DNA from: Paulownia fortunei
Taxonomy: Eukaryota; Streptophyta; Magnoliopsida; Lamiales; Paulowniaceae
Direction of reading: 5' to 3'
NCBI GenBank assembly: GCA_019321725.1
Contig: CM033108.1
Coordinates: 20,473,799 to 20,537,798 of the forward strand
DNA length: 64,000 nucleotides
The translations under genes and the position numbers were made by a program. The notes below the pieces were generated by a model. The model ran no database searches. It had not been told where the DNA came from and saw only the letters and a list, made by a program, of their open reading frames with translations. Shown in pieces: positions 48,449 through 60,335 of the stretch (position 1 is its first letter; each line of letters opens with the position of its first letter).

Positions 48449-50225
48449 TCAAATCCTACAAAGTCCCATACTACTAACATGCCTTTGGAACACATTTCTC
48501 CACAAAGGTTTAGTAAAAGGATCAACGACTATATTACTAGTAGGAATATGCCTGAGAATAACTTGACCTTGCGTAATGTTCTCTCGAATGAAGTGATATA
48601 CGGTGTTAATATGCTTAGTCCGCCCATGATACTTGGGGTCCTTAGCATATGCTAGTGCAGTTGTATTATCACAATAGATAACAATTGCATCATCAACATG
48701 CATCGCAACTCATAGACTCTGCAGGAATCTCCTCAACCATATAACCTCTTGGACTGCTGATGTACAAGCAACGTACTCGGCCTCCATGGTGGATAAAAAG
48801 ATATATGGCTATTTCTTACTACACCAAGTGATAGCAGTGCCTCCTAATAAGAATGCATATCCCGATGTGAATTTGCGCTCATCTCTATCAATTGATCCAT
48901 CAGCATCACTATATCCAATTAGCTTTAAACTACCTCCATGGTTGCACAAAGCGAGATCACTTATTCCCTTCAAATATCTAAGTATCATTTTGACCACAGC
49001 CCAATGGTCGTGTCCAGGATTACTTTGATATATACTCACCATTCCAACTGCAAAGCACAGGTCTGGTCGAGTACACATCATTGCGTACATCAGACTCCCT
49101 ACCACGCTCGCATATGGAACCTTAGCCATGCGTTCCCTTTATTTTTATATTTTAGGGCACAATTCTTTGCTAAGAACACAATTCTTATCCATGAGTGTGT
49201 CAACAGGATTAGCATTATGCATACGGAAGTGTTCTATAATCCTCTTGATATAAGCCTCTTGAGATAAACTCAAAAAATTTTTAGAACGATCCCGATGTAT
49301 CTTTACACCAATTATATCTTAACACCAAGTACGTATTCAGCTTTTCCCATGTCCTTCGTCTCAAAAGTAGAGGACAACCACTTTTGAGTGGCGACAATCA
49401 TCTTCATATCATTCCCAGTCAATAAAATATCATCCACATACAGTGAGAGTATTAAGAAATTCCTCCCACTTCTCTTCACATACACACAATGGTCTTTCTC
49501 GGCCATCATAAAGCCTATCGTAGTGATAGCTCAATGAAATTAATGGTACCATTGTCTGGACGATTGTTTCAGTCCATAAATAGAATGTTTCAAGTGGCAT
49601 ACTTTGCACTCTTCTTCCATTTCTTGAAATCTAATAGGTTGATTTATATAGATCTTCTCGTCCGACTCTCTATTGAGAAATGTTGTCTTAACATCCATCT
49701 GAAATAATTCCAGATCTAGGTGGGCAACAATGGCTAAAATGAGGCAAATAAAGGCAAACCTCACCAGTGGGGAGAATATCTCTTCATAATCTATACTTTC
49801 TCTTTGCGTATAACCCTTCGCCACAAGTTGAGCTTTATACTTGTTTATTGATCCACTGACTTGTGCTTGACCTTTAGAACCCATTTGTTCCCAATGGTCT
49901 TGCGTCCAGATGGAACATCGACTAGCTCCCAAATACGGTTCTTAGCCATCAAGCTCAACTATTCTTTCATAGCAGCTATCCACTCATTTGCATTTGGAGA
50001 AGTCATAGCCTCTTCATAAGTGGTTGGCTCATCAACATCCACAGAAGCACACATGAAAGATTTCCCTTTAATCTCATAATATCGACGGGGTATATTTCCA
50101 CATTTGCTTGTACGTGCTTGTGGATTTTGATAGTCTTTTTCCAGTGGGTCACTCCCATTGAATTTAAGGTCACTTGCATTATCCCCGTCAATTACTGGAT
50201 AAGGCTGCAAAGCCTCACCCTCACC
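48449..50225 (-). pseudogene. Copia reverse transcriptase and RNase H
   Basis: RT begins near 50210 with TYEEAMTSPNANEWIAAMKE, then YKAQLVAKGYTQRESIDYEE and LFQMDVKTTFLNRES, IYGLKQSSRQWYH (49932-49540), and the active site LSLYVDDILLTGND (intact YVDD, about 49455) to YVLGVKI. RNase H reads VPYASVVGSLMYAMMCTRPD, YLKGISDLALCNHGGSLKLI and GYSDADGSIDRDERKFTSGY, then IYCDNTTALAYAKDPKYHGR and IPTSNIVVDPFTKPLW. Frames break at about 49540-49510, 49310-49130 and 48800-48700. RNase H ends at 48449. Confidence 0.9.
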
Positions 50226-51120
50226 AGGGATTGGAGTGCCACTTTGAGAATCTTACAACTCATATAGTTCAAGGGCCCCTTTGACTTCACCAATGGTCGA
50301 AAAAACCTCATCGAGAAAATTCACATCATGGGACTCCATCTCAGTCATTCCTCCATCAGGGTGTTCACCGTACATCATATAGCCCTTTGAGTGATCACAA
50401 TACCTTATAAAGATATGTTTGACCGCTGTAGGGCCAAGCTTCCCATGCTTATGAGAAGTGTTGTGAACAAATCCAGCCGACCCCAAAGGCGCAAGCCTTC
50501 TAAACTAGGCTTTTTGCCATGCCACATCTCATAGGGCGTTGAAAGAACTGACTTAGAAGGCACATGGTTTAATATGTAGGCAGCAGTCAAAATTACATCA
50601 CCCCAAAACAATATTAGAAGATTTGCTTGCGCCATCATTGATCTGGCCATATCTAGAAGTGTGCGATTCCTTCTCTCTACAACCCTATTTTGTTACGAAG
50701 TGTGTGGAATCATCAATTATCTTATAATCCCTTTTTTCTTTACACATTTATCTAAACTAATCAGATAAATATTCTCGTCCTTTGTTAGTACGTAGAATTT
50801 TGAGGTTCCTATCTTTTTGGTTCTCAACTTCTACCAAGAATTGCTTAAAATAATCAAGCGCTTCTGACCGATGAAACAAGAGATATATTGACTCATAACG
50901 CAAATAATCATCAATAAAAGTAAGAAAATAGGATGCACCATGTCGTGTCCTCATATTCATAGGTTCATATATATTCGAGTGGACTAACTTTAGAGGATGA
51001 GTAGCCCTCTTTGCCTTTTCAAAAGGCTTTCGGCAAGCTTTTCCTGCCAGACATGGTTCACACACAGGAAGATTAACTTTAGCGAAGTGGCCTAAAAAAC
51101 CTTGTCGAGCTAACCTAGTA
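50226..51120 (-). pseudogene. Copia integrase with two catalytic Asp changed to Asn
   Basis: The zinc part ends MCEPCLAGKACRKPFEKAKR (51065 on). The core reads LKLVHSNIYEPMN where relatives have HSD, and LKILRTNKGREYLSD where they have RTDxG. Both catalytic Asp are Asn, each a single G-to-A change on the coding strand. Later parts read ILNHVPSKSVLSTPYEMWHG and LGPTAVKHIFIRYCDHSKGY. Several stops. Confidence 0.88.
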
Positions 51121-52302
51121 ATTTTTCTTGTCCTATATGCCTTAATCTTGCATGCTACTTAATAGAATCAGAAATAGCATCAGCAGTCAAAATAATATAA
51201 GAAATACAATCATTGGATAATTCTAACATGAAAAATCCATTATTCATAAATCCTAAACCATAAAGGTCTTTGCCATAAAAAATAGACAAGCTGGTTCACT
51301 CAAACAAGAAAAAAAAAATCATGTTCAGAAAGTGCATTAACTGAAAGTAAATTATATCGAATGCTAGGTGTATATTACATATCACTAATGAGTAGCTCTC
51401 GCCCAGTGCCGAGCTTGAGCTAGTATGACCCAACTCTAAGAACCTTCTCTTGTGCGCCATTCCCTATAGCAATGTAGTGGATGCATACTGACACTCGATG
51501 ATAATCTACAAATCCTGTTCGATCCCTTGTCATGTGTTTTATTGCCCCTGTGTCTACAATCCAACCAAAGACAGAATTAGCAACAAAACATGCGAGCATA
51601 CGAATGAACTAAGAGAGCTAGGAGTAGGTCTTACCTTCTTCGGCTTAGTGCAATCACGAGCGAAGTGACCCAACTTTCCACAGTTAAAACATTTATCTTT
51701 CTTCTTTCCACCCCTCTTGCCTAGCGCCGCTTCATAGACTTGCCATCTTATGGGGCCAAGTTTTGGCTTTGACCACTACTTTGTCCAGCAGCCTTTTGCT
51801 TGTTCCAATTTTTGTCTTTATTGGGCTTACGCTGTCCAGCATTTACGACAAGAGCTGCTACTTGTGCTCGCTCCAACTCTCGACGGTCAGCTTCAAGCTT
51901 GAGATGACTAGAGAGATTGTCGAATGTCTGGATTTGCTTATTATGCATAAGCACAATGTCCCCAAGTCTGCTCAGGTAGCGATCTTAGGATAGCCAAAAC
52001 TTGTTGTTCATCAGTGAGCTCACTTCCAGTATTTTGAAGCTTTTGAATCATATCCTTCATTATTTCAAGATGTTAGGTTATCGGGTGCTTTGGATCAAGT
52101 ACGTACTTGTTGAACCTAAGGTTAGTACCCTCAGTCTTGTAGCCAAAGTGCTACCGTACGTGACCTTCAACACACCCCACAACTCTCTAGTTGTAGGATA
52201 CTGTTCAAACTCACAGATCAAATTATTGTGCACGCAACTCATTATTGTAAAGCGTGCACTCTTATCTTGATCCACCCACTTATTGTACGCATCTATATCG
52301 TG
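51121..52302 (-). pseudogene. Copia gag end, zinc knuckle and protease
   Basis: Gag near 52275 reads MDQDKSARFTIMSCVHNNLI then EQYPTTRELWGVLKVTYGST; then IQTFDNLSSHLKLEADRREL. The zinc knuckle DKCFNCGKLGHFARDCTKPK (about 51700-51645) is an intact CCHC. Protease reads GWIVDTGAIKHMTRDRTGFV (about 51565-51505) with an intact DTG, then IAIGNGAQEKVLRVG. The gag start is lost at the junction near 52302. Confidence 0.85.
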
Positions 52303-52531
52303 ATGAAAAACTTGTGAAAGAATTTTACGAAAAACTTTTTTTATGTGGGTTGTGAGTTATAAGTATTGTAAATACTTTGTATATTTTATTCCTTTAGTAA
52401 AATGATCTGCAGCTGGTCTGGAGACGCAGGCACAATTGGCCAAACTCCGTTATTATATTTGTGTGTGTTATTTTCGTTAATATTTCGCATTCTCACTAAT
52501 TTAATTTATCAAGAATTTTCATGATTTCCCA
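52303..52531 (+). repeat. Truncated 5' LTR
   Basis: Contains GAGTTATAAGTATTGTAAA and CTCCGTTATTA, both also in the 3' LTR in the same order. It begins at text matching about 56760, so about 210 bases of U3 and start region are absent. It adjoins the broken gag of the minus-strand copia element. Confidence 0.85.
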
Positions 52532-52536
52532 AAAAT

Positions 52537-52550
52537 TGGTATCAAGAGCT
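52537..52550 (+). promoter_or_regulatory. Primer-binding site
   Basis: TGGTATCAAGAGCT a few bases after the LTR end corresponds to the copia site TGGTATCAGAGC with one extra base. Confidence 0.82.
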
Positions 52551-52599
52551 CTAGTAAAAGGCAGAAATAATTCGGAGAAAGTCAAAATCGAGTGGGGTG

Positions 52600-53712
52600 A
52601 TGGCCATAGATGAAGGAAAAGTAAAACTCGAGAAATTCGATGACGCATATTTTGAGTTCTAAAAAATGTAAATAGAGGATTATCTGTATCAAATAAGTTT
52701 GTATCAACCTCTCTCGGGAAAAAAACTAGAGACTATGAAGGAAAAAGACTGGAATCTTCTCGATAGACAAGCCCTTAGAGTTATCCGATTGATGTTATCT
52801 CGTAATGTTGCTTTCAACATAGTAAAGGAAAAGACCACGGTGGGTCTTATGGCGGGTCTTTTTAGTATGCATAAGAAGCCACCGGCCTCAAATAAAGTTC
52901 ACTTGATGAGGCGTATGTTTAATTTGCGGATGACAGAAGGCGCATCGATAGCTCAACATCTTAATGAACTTAACACAGTCATAACTCAATTGAGTTCAGT
53001 TGGAATTGAATTCGATGAAAAAGTACGAGCATTAATACTTTTGTCTTCTCTACCAGAGAGCTAGAATGCTACTGTCATGGCTGTGAGTTGCTCGTCGGGA
53101 AGTAATAAGTTGAAATTTGATAATGTTCATGATCTGGTTCTTAGTGAAGAGATCCAACAGAGAAAGTCGGGTGAATCATCAACCTCTTTAATTTTGCATA
53201 TAGGGTCAAGAGGAAAAAATTCAACCAGAGAGAACGGACATGGCAGATCGAACTATTGAGGTAAATCAAAAGATAGAAGGTCCAAATTTAGGAATGCCAG
53301 TAATTCTCATAGCTCGAAAACCATTGAGTGTTGGGACTGTGGGAAGATCGGACACTATAAAAATCAATGCAATAATGCATTGAAGGACCAAGAGGCGAAG
53401 ACAGAGGTAAATGTTACTTCCACCTCAGGAGAAGATGATGCATTGATATACTCTTTAGAGAGCAAGAAGAAGTCTTGGGTGTTAGACTCTAGAGCATCAT
53501 TTCATGCTACTTCGCATAAAGAATTCTTCGAGAGGTATGTTTCTAGAAACCTTGGAAAGGTATATCTTGGTGATGATCAATCGTGTGCTATTATTGGCAA
53601 ATGTGTAGTGAAGATTAAGTTGAACGGGTCTATTTGGAAGCTGAAGGATGTCAGGCATATCCCTAACCTGAGAAAGAACTTAATCTCAATAAGGCAGTTG
53701 GCTAGCGAATGA
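52600..53712 (+). pseudogene. Copia gag, zinc knuckle and protease
   Basis: Starts MAIDEGKVKLEKFDDAYFEF, meets a TAA at a Gln position, and continues LYQPLSGKKLETMKEKDWNL, then LMAGLFSMHKKPPASNKVHL, HLNELNTVITQLSSVGIEFD and LILLSSLPES. A TAG follows at a Trp position. The zinc knuckle IECWDCGKIGHYKNQC (about 53325-53375) is an intact CCHC. Protease reads KSWVLDSRASFHATSHKEFF, with the DSG glycine changed to Arg, and KDVRHIPNLRKNLISIRQLA. Confidence 0.9.
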
Positions 53713-54837
53713 TACACCACAGTCTTCCATGATGATGATTGGAAGATTTCAAAAGGCGCAATGACGGTTGCTCGAGGCAAGAAGAGTAATACTCTTTACA
53801 TGACAGCAGATGCGCACTATTCGATTACAGTTGTAACAAACAATGAAATTCCAAATCTGTGGCACCAAAGGCCAAGCCACATGAGTGAAAAGGGAAGTGA
53901 AAAAGGGAAAACTTCCATGTCTACAGTCAGTTGATATAGACATATACGAAGATTGCATACTTGGAAAGCAGAAGAGAGTCAACTTTCAAATAAGTGGCAG
54001 GACCCCAAAAGGGAAAATGCTAGATCTTGTTCACTCTGATGTTTGGGGACCAACAACTGTCTCATCAATTGGTGGGAAACATTACTTCATGACTTTCATC
54101 AATGATCACTCTCGAAAGGTATGGGTTTACTTTCTAAAGCATAATTCTGAATTGTTTGAGGCTTTCAAGAGATAGAAAGTTATGGTTGAAAATGAGATAG
54201 GTCTGAAGATTAAAAAGCTCAGAATCAACAATGGTGGTGAATATGAAGATACCAGATTCAAAAAGTTTTGTTATGAGCAGAGATTAGAATAGAGAGAACC
54301 ATGCCGAGTACACCTCAACACAATGGTGTAGCTGAGCGTATGAACCGAACATTGACAAAAAGAGCCAGAAGCATTCATATACAGTCAGGTTTATCAAAGC
54401 AGTTCTGGGCAGAAGCAGTTAATACAACAGCTTACTTGATCAATCGATGCCTATCAGTTCCAGTGGAGTACATAACACCAGAAGAGTTATGGAATGGAAA
54501 AGAGGTAAAATTATCACATTTAAAACTTTTCGGTTGTGTAGCATATGTACATATTAGTGATCAATGTAGGAATAAACTTAATCCCAAATCTAAGAAATGC
54601 ACCTTCATTGGCTATGGCAAGGATGAGTTTAGCTACCGTATTTGGAATGATGAAAACAAAAAGGTGATCTATAGCAGAGATATGATTTTCGACGAAGGGG
54701 TGATGTACAAAGACATGCATAAAATGGACTCCGACGACTCAGTACAGAGTGAGCCAATATTTGCAGATGTAAATGCTGATGATATCCTAGATAGTCCGGT
54801 GACGGAGCCGATTGTAGCAACACGTTGGACAGAGTAG
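53713..54837 (+). pseudogene. Copia integrase
   Basis: Pre-integrase text is broken near 53865-53950. Core: LDLVHSDVWGPTTVSSIGGK (first Asp kept), KKLRINNGGEYED (second Asp now Asn), TPQHNGVAERMNRTLTKRAR (Glu kept). C-terminal part: GLSKQFWAEAVNTTAYLINR, LKLFGCVAYVHISDQCRNKL and GYGKDEFSYRIWNDENKKVI. Stops near 54174 and 54290 split the core. The 54301-54837 frame is the longest open pol piece in the element. Confidence 0.9.
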
Positions 54838-56502
54838 TGCGCAATAGTCTAACATATCACAACCTCCTACTCCAGCTCCTGTATTGAGAAGGTCTTCTCG
54901 GCCTCATATGCCTAACAGGAGATACATGAACTATCTGTTCTTGACTGATTGAGGGGAGCCTGAATGCTATGATGAAACTTGTCAGACTGAAGATACCAGT
55001 AAGAGGGAGGTTGCCATGAAAAAAGAAATGAAGTCTCTAATCTCCAACCATATATGGGAACTAGTTGAACCACCCATGGAGAAGAAGACACTTCACAACA
55101 AATGGGTGTACCGGGTGAAAGAGGAGCATGATAGTTCCAAGAGATATAAAGCTCGACTAGTTGTCAAATGATTCCAATAGAAGGAAGGAATTGACTACAC
55201 CGATATTTTTGCTCAAGTTGTGAAGCTCAATACCATCAGAATAGTATTAAGTATTGTTGTCAGTGAAGATCTTCATCTTGAACAGTTGGACGTAAAGACT
55301 GGATTCCTTCATGGAGACTTGGATGAGGAGATAAACATGCACCAGCTAGAAGGTTTCTTAGAAACAGAGAAGGAGAACATGGTGTGCAAACTTAAAAAAA
55401 GTTTGTATGGCCTGGAACAAGCCCCAAGGCAGTAATACAGGGAGTTAGACCTTTTCATGTACAGGGAAGGTTTTCAGAAGTACAACGCCGACCACTCTTG
55501 CTACTTCAAGAGATATAGCTCCAGGTATATCATTTTACTACTATATGTCGATGACATATTGGTAGTAGGTTCAAATATGGATGATATCAGAAGGTTGAAG
55601 CAACAATTGTGAAAAGAGATTGACATGAAGGACTTGGGTCCAGCAAAGAATATTATTGGAATGCAAATCACAAGAGATAGATAGATAGGGTTCTTGCAGT
55701 TATCTCAAGCAGAGTACATCAATCGTGTTTTGCAGAGATTCAACATGGGCGATGCTAAGCCAGTTAGCACACCCTTGGCTAGTCACTTTTGCTTATCCAA
55801 GGATCAGTCCCCTCAGACAGAGGAAGAGAAAGAATTCATGGCTAAGGTTCTTTATGCCTTAGCCATTGTAAGTTTGATGTGCACAATGGTATGCACGAGA
55901 CCAGACATTAGTCATGTAGTAGGAGTTGTTAGCAAGTTTATGTCAAATCCATAAAAAGTTCATAAGGAAGCAGTTACCGTAGAGAAATATTTATATTTTG
56001 AAAAAGAAGAGTTAAAAGTGCAAGGCTATGTAGATATAGATTTTGGAGGTAAAGTCGATAATCGAAGAAGCACCACCGGTTATATATTCACTGTTGGAAT
56101 TATAACTGTTAGTTGGATGTCGCAATTATAAAAGATTATCACTCTATCCACTACAGAGGTTAAGTATGTAACTGTAACTAAAGCCAGTAAAGAGATGATA
56201 TGGCTTTAAGGTTTGTTAACTGAGTTGGGATTCAAACAGAAGAAGAATGTTCTCCACATTGATAGAGTGTGATACACTTGGCGAAAAATTCAGCATTTCA
56301 TTTCAGAACCAAACATATTGGACTTTGTTATCACTTTATCACATCTTTATTGGAAGATGAAGTGTTAATACTGGAGAAGATCAAAAGAAGTAAGAATCTA
56401 GCGGATATGTTGAAAAAGACGGTGGTTATCGACAAACTGAAGTTGTGTTCAACTTCAGTTTGGCCTGCAAGAGTAACAAGACTAAAAAGATCTGTTGCAT
56501 AA
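54838..56502 (+). pseudogene. Copia reverse transcriptase and RNase H
   Basis: RT: KEMKSLISNHIWELVEPPME, WVYRVKEEHDSSKRYKARLV, LEQLDVKTGFLHGDLDEEIN, CKLKKSLYGLEQAPRQ, and the intact active site LLYVDDILVVGSN (about 55540-55575). Then MKDLGPAKNIIGMQI, VSTPLASHFCLSKDQSP, MCTMVCTRPDISHVVGVVSK. RNase H is more decayed: GYVDIDFGGKVDNRRSTTGY, TLSTTEVKYV, HLAKNSAFHFRTKHIGLCYH and KNLADMLKKTVVIDKLKL. Stops at Gln and Trp positions are common. Confidence 0.9.
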
Positions 56503-56550
56503 ATCGAGGTGTGAATACAGAATGAAATTAGTACTCTTCAAATGGGATAT

Positions 56551-56978
56551 TGTTAAGAAAATAGCCAAATATTTTTTGGTCAAAAATGAAGGGTGCCTAA
56601 TTTAGACAATTATTAATTAAAGTGTCTAACCTAATTTCTTACTTAAATTCCACCAACCCATATTTTTGAACCCTATATAAACCCCATTAGCTCTTATTTG
56701 AATAGCATCTCAAAATTAGAAAATTAGAGAGAATTTGAGAGAAAAGCTTAAGAGAAAGCTTGTGAAATAATTTTGTGAAGAAAAATTATTGTGTGGATTA
56801 TGAGTTATAAGTATTGTAAACACTTTGTACATTTTCTTTCTTTAGTAAAACAATCTGCAGTGGGTCCGGAGACGTAGGCACAATTGACCGAACTCCGTTA
56901 TTAAATTTATTTGTGTTATTTTCATTGTTATTTCACATTTTCACTAATCTGATTAATCAAAAAAATTCATAATTTCTA
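56551..56978 (+). repeat. 3' LTR of the Tnt1-like element
   Basis: Begins TGTTAAGAAAATAGCC after the purine-rich AAATGGGATAT. It has a clear TATA box, CCCTATATAAACCCC (56671-56685). The exact end (about 56976-56978) is unclear because the last bases differ from the 5' copy. Confidence 0.85.
56674..56680 (+). promoter_or_regulatory. TATA box in the 3' LTR
   Basis: TATATAA in CCCTATATAAACCCC. Absent from the truncated 5' LTR, so the element cannot use its own promoter; from the 3' LTR, transcription would run toward the GH1 relic, antisense to it. Confidence 0.65.
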
Positions 56979-56989
56979 TATAAATATAT

Positions 56990-57030
56990 AGAGAGCCAGA
57001 GAAATTAAAGAGAGAGAGAGAGAGAAAGTT
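56990..57030. repeat. (AG)n microsatellite in the GH1 intron
   Basis: GAGAGAGAGAGAGAG run between the copia 3' LTR and the GH1 splice donor at 57044. Confidence 0.8.
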
Positions 57031-57044
57031 GTAAATAGGCTTAC

Positions 57045-58315
57045 CATCCCAACACAAAATCAAGGGCTCTTTAAGCATCCTTTTTGTCCTTCTCATCTGC
57101 TTCAGTTAGAGGCTCAAACCAGTGGCAAACAAGTGTTATCCCTATCTTTCCACCTTGATGTTCCTAAATTTTTATTAAAGCCAATCAACAAATAAGAAAA
57201 AAGGTTGATATTATAATCGACATATATATATATATATATAATCCGAAACCTTGAATTTTGTTCTGTGTAAGTGCACTGCTGCTGAATGAGCAAGAAGCAA
57301 ATTTCTTGCCACTATGTATACATCTTTCCCATGATCGAACTTTGACTCGGAGCAACAACAGTTTTTGTTATTATCAATGTTCTTGTTGCTGCTACTCCCA
57401 ATTGTGGATAAGAGTTTCTTTGGTTTGTAACAAGTTCTCAAGGTCACTTTGAATTATGTACTTATTAGCTGAAGTTGAACGTAAAGCTGAAGGAATAGAA
57501 TGTGGAGTTTAATTTGAACAAGAATCTGCAGCTTGAGCTAAGCGGAAACATGAGAATCTTTTGATGAAGTTAAAGCTGAAACGAAAGCTTTAGTACAACC
57601 TTTACTAGGTGGAAAAATGCATATCCATGAGCACAATAGGTCCATGGCTCAATCAGTGTCATCCAATACTTGACCCGATCACCGAATTCCCAGAAACACA
57701 ATTCTGCAAACTCACAAAAATCATTCCTCTTTTATCACCAAAAGGAATTTGTTATCATTTGTACTTAGTAAAATAACATAATTTGACATATATTGTTATT
57801 ATATAGCATGATCATACTAACAGTTCTTGTACTTATTGGATTATGAACTTTAAAAATGGTTACGATTTGAAGATTTTAGTTTGAGGCCCAAGATAATTCA
57901 AGGTATTTGAAACGAAAGAAAGCACTTCTTCCGTCCCATTTTTATAATCCATTTAACTAGCTATGGAGTTCCAGATGAAAAGTTCAGAAAATAAAAATTT
58001 CGTATTATCACAGTTTTGTTATCCTAGAAAATAGTGAATGAGATTACTTAGTGATATCCTGATAATAGTTAAGTGAAAGTATTTTTTTTTTAAATATTTT
58101 AAAAAAATGAAGTCTTTTTTATGACACACAAAAAAGAAATAAAAACAATAAATTTAAAATAGACAGTGTAAAACACATGCAACATAAGATATTGTGTAAA
58201 GTTTAGAGACAGAATTGAGCTACTCACACTATTTTTTGACTTAAGAATTCATCATACTCATCTTTTAAATATTGAGGAAGGTCCCAGTAGAAAAGAGTCA
58301 CATAGAATTAAATGC
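57045..58315 (-). pseudogene. GH1 beta-glucosidase, upstream exons
   Basis: Four minus-strand exons. 58315-58228 (88 bases): FYVTLFYWDLPQYLKDEYDE then FLSQKIV, with a TAA two codons in. About 57726-57612: [20 protein letters not shown] then [16 protein letters not shown], holding the acid/base Glu in TLIEP (family TFNEP or TLNEP). About 57400-57250: GKDVYIVARNLLLAHSAAVH (family EPYxVAHNxLLAHAxAV). 57163-57045: HQGGKIGITLVCHWFEPLTE then ADEKDKKDA, a TAA stop, RALDFVLGW. Splice signals look normal. Exons 1-3 (N-terminus and signal peptide region) are not found to the right. The next exons (DPL ... LGLNYYT region) are missing at the copia block. A GH1 protein is usually about 500 residues; roughly half is left in both halves. 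Confidence 0.9.
57221..57240. repeat. (TA)n microsatellite
   Basis: About ten TA units in a GH1 intron. Confidence 0.8.
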
Positions 58316-60335
58316 CTGAATTAAAGTGAAATATTCACACATAGGATCGTCTGGTAGATCAGTAACCCTTTTGTGGTACTACTAGTGCAATAGTTCATTG
58401 ACCCTACGAGTTGGCCTCATCCTCACTTCTTCTTCTATTTTGAACTCATAAGCTTTAAGGTTTGAGAAGAATTCATGGAGGGATGTTTTTGAGAGATTTT
58501 TCGGCTCTCACATAGCCTTCCCAAAATGCCACTTTTGAAAGTTATACGTGTTGGCTTTAAAAATACTCGCACCTTGGTTTTGGTTTTGTGAGACTAAGAT
58601 GTTTCAGTAGCTCTGAACCTTTAAAACGACTTAATAAACCTCAAAATTATATAGCAACAATACAATTAAACACTTAAATACACAGGCACCGTTTTGCATG
58701 TTGTGCGATGCAGTTCTAGTAAGTAAACAAATAAGTACAAGTAGGAATAAGCAAATAACCGAGTAAAAAAAAATGTTGAAATTTCAAGTAAACAAATATA
58801 AACAACACAACAATTTTATAGTGGTTCGAAGGTGGTATAATCTTTCTACTCTATTGTACCCCTAAACTAAAAAGGAATCCATCATAACAAATTAAGATTT
58901 ATAAACCAAGTAAGTTCTAATATAACAACTTAGTTCTCCGAACTAAGTCTCTGATTTCTTCTCAACCTCTTGTTTATTGAACTCCGTATAACCTATCTTT
59001 CCACACAGGTCCAACCTAATCTCCCCACATAAGTTTGGCTGTCGAATCTTCCCACATAGGTCCTTCAGCTTTTTCTATACAAATTTGAGTTCTAAACTTT
59101 TCCTACACGTTCAATTTTCACCCTAATGGATATTTGATGGAAGTGATAAGTATCACTTAGTAAGAAGATTTGCACATGAAAGTTTGTTGAGTGTTTTCTC
59201 TCTCAGACTATTTTTTACACCTCACAGGCTAAAGATCGTCATTTTTGCATATATATCTCAAGTTCTTTAGAAAATTATCAAAGAGTTGTTAATTTCTGTC
59301 TTCAGCTTTTGGTCCCCTTATACCTATTTTTCTCGTATCACTGGTGTAATTATTTTTTCACACTATTTATGTAGTACAATTTGATAATGTTTTGGCAGTT
59401 TGTCATCCTTTTCATCCTATGTGTCTATTGGTTTGGACTGTAGCGACTTATTAGTATGAGGTTTAAAAATATAACTTAATCCTTTAAAAGTACATGTGTC
59501 CTCACTCTAGTACGACCTGTTAGTCCTGCTAAGTGCGTTGCTCTAGTCATAGACTCAATCGCTTATCAGAAGATTGTTATTATGTATTTAGTTCTTCAAA
59601 CATAGATTACCTTGTAGATCTTTTAGTGACTTTAAATATTCACTTGAATGCTTTAGTCCTCACATTTGTTGACACCCTTAGTCCCACTAAGTCTTTTGCT
59701 CCAGTCTTGGACTTGCTATCTTGGTCTTGAATCTTCATCACTATTCTGATCATCAACTCTTCATATTCTTCTTCTTATTTTATATTTATTGGCTAAGTTT
59801 TCTTCAAGTATTGTCTAATAATGTAGCCTTTATAAAGGTCCTACATAAATAGAAAATCTTTCAAAAGTTTTGGAGGTCTATCCTAGACTAAACTACTTAT
59901 CATTAAAATCCATACAAATTGATCCTAATATAAACTAGAATCATCTAATTTTTGTTTGTCATTTTGTTGAATGTTCATGATGGAATCTTAGGGCAAAATA
60001 GTATATAAATCGTTTATCAGTACTTCATTATGAAATATTGAAAAAACCTTTGAAAATGGAACACCTTCCATTATTATATTAAAAAATTAGAGTCTTCTCC
60101 ATCCAAAATAGGAGTAGAGATGATGTTCTTTGTTAATTTAAGATCATAATGATAATTATTTAAATTAATCCTAATTATATTGCCTAATGCTAAGTGGATT
60201 GTCTATATGGCTAATGCATCAACATCTTACTTTATTTCCCAACCTCAAGGTTGTCTCTTCTCTAATTAGCTCCTTGCTTCTTTTTCTCTCCTATAAGTTA
60301 TTGCAAAGATAAGAATCAGAGCCAGTATCTAATTC
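58316..60335. other. Spacer, no gene seen
   Basis: The missing first GH1 exons should lie here but are not recognisable. Two similar phrases, TAGTCCTGCTAAGTGCGTTG (59521) and TAGTCCCACTAAGTCTTTTG (59679), form a weak direct repeat with period about 158. The 58800-59100 part has the repeated 'cccacataggtcc' style of text common near plant retroelements. Confidence 0.45.

Larger units (their letters stand above)
46950..52302 (-). mobile_element. Minus-strand copia element inside the GH1 gene, 5'-truncated
   Basis: Read on the minus strand: gag, protease, integrase, reverse transcriptase, RNase H, a 1 kb 3' spacer, a purine tract (GAGTAGGAGATA near 47385) and part or all of a 3' LTR (about 46950-47384). 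The 5' LTR, primer site and gag start are missing; at about 52302 the text changes to a truncated LTR of an opposite-strand copia element. The LTR and spacer are related to 62330-64000, which helps place the borders. The left border is approximate. Confidence 0.82.
52303..56978 (+). mobile_element. Plus-strand Tnt1/Tork-like copia element with truncated 5' LTR
   Basis: It has a partial 5' LTR (about 52303-52531), a primer site, gag-pol and a complete 3' LTR (56551 to about 56978). The partial LTR matches only the last half of the 3' LTR, from about 56760 on; the missing half held the TATA box (TATATAA at 56674-56680 in the 3' copy). Pol text resembles the Tnt1/Tork lineage. The two LTR parts differ by roughly 15% by eye. 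The right border lies in the GH1 intron; no target duplication can be checked because the left end is lost. Confidence 0.87.

Noticed and set aside
53749..53982. Minus-strand frame in the Tnt1-like element
   Set aside because: Antisense shadow of the broken copia integrase region.
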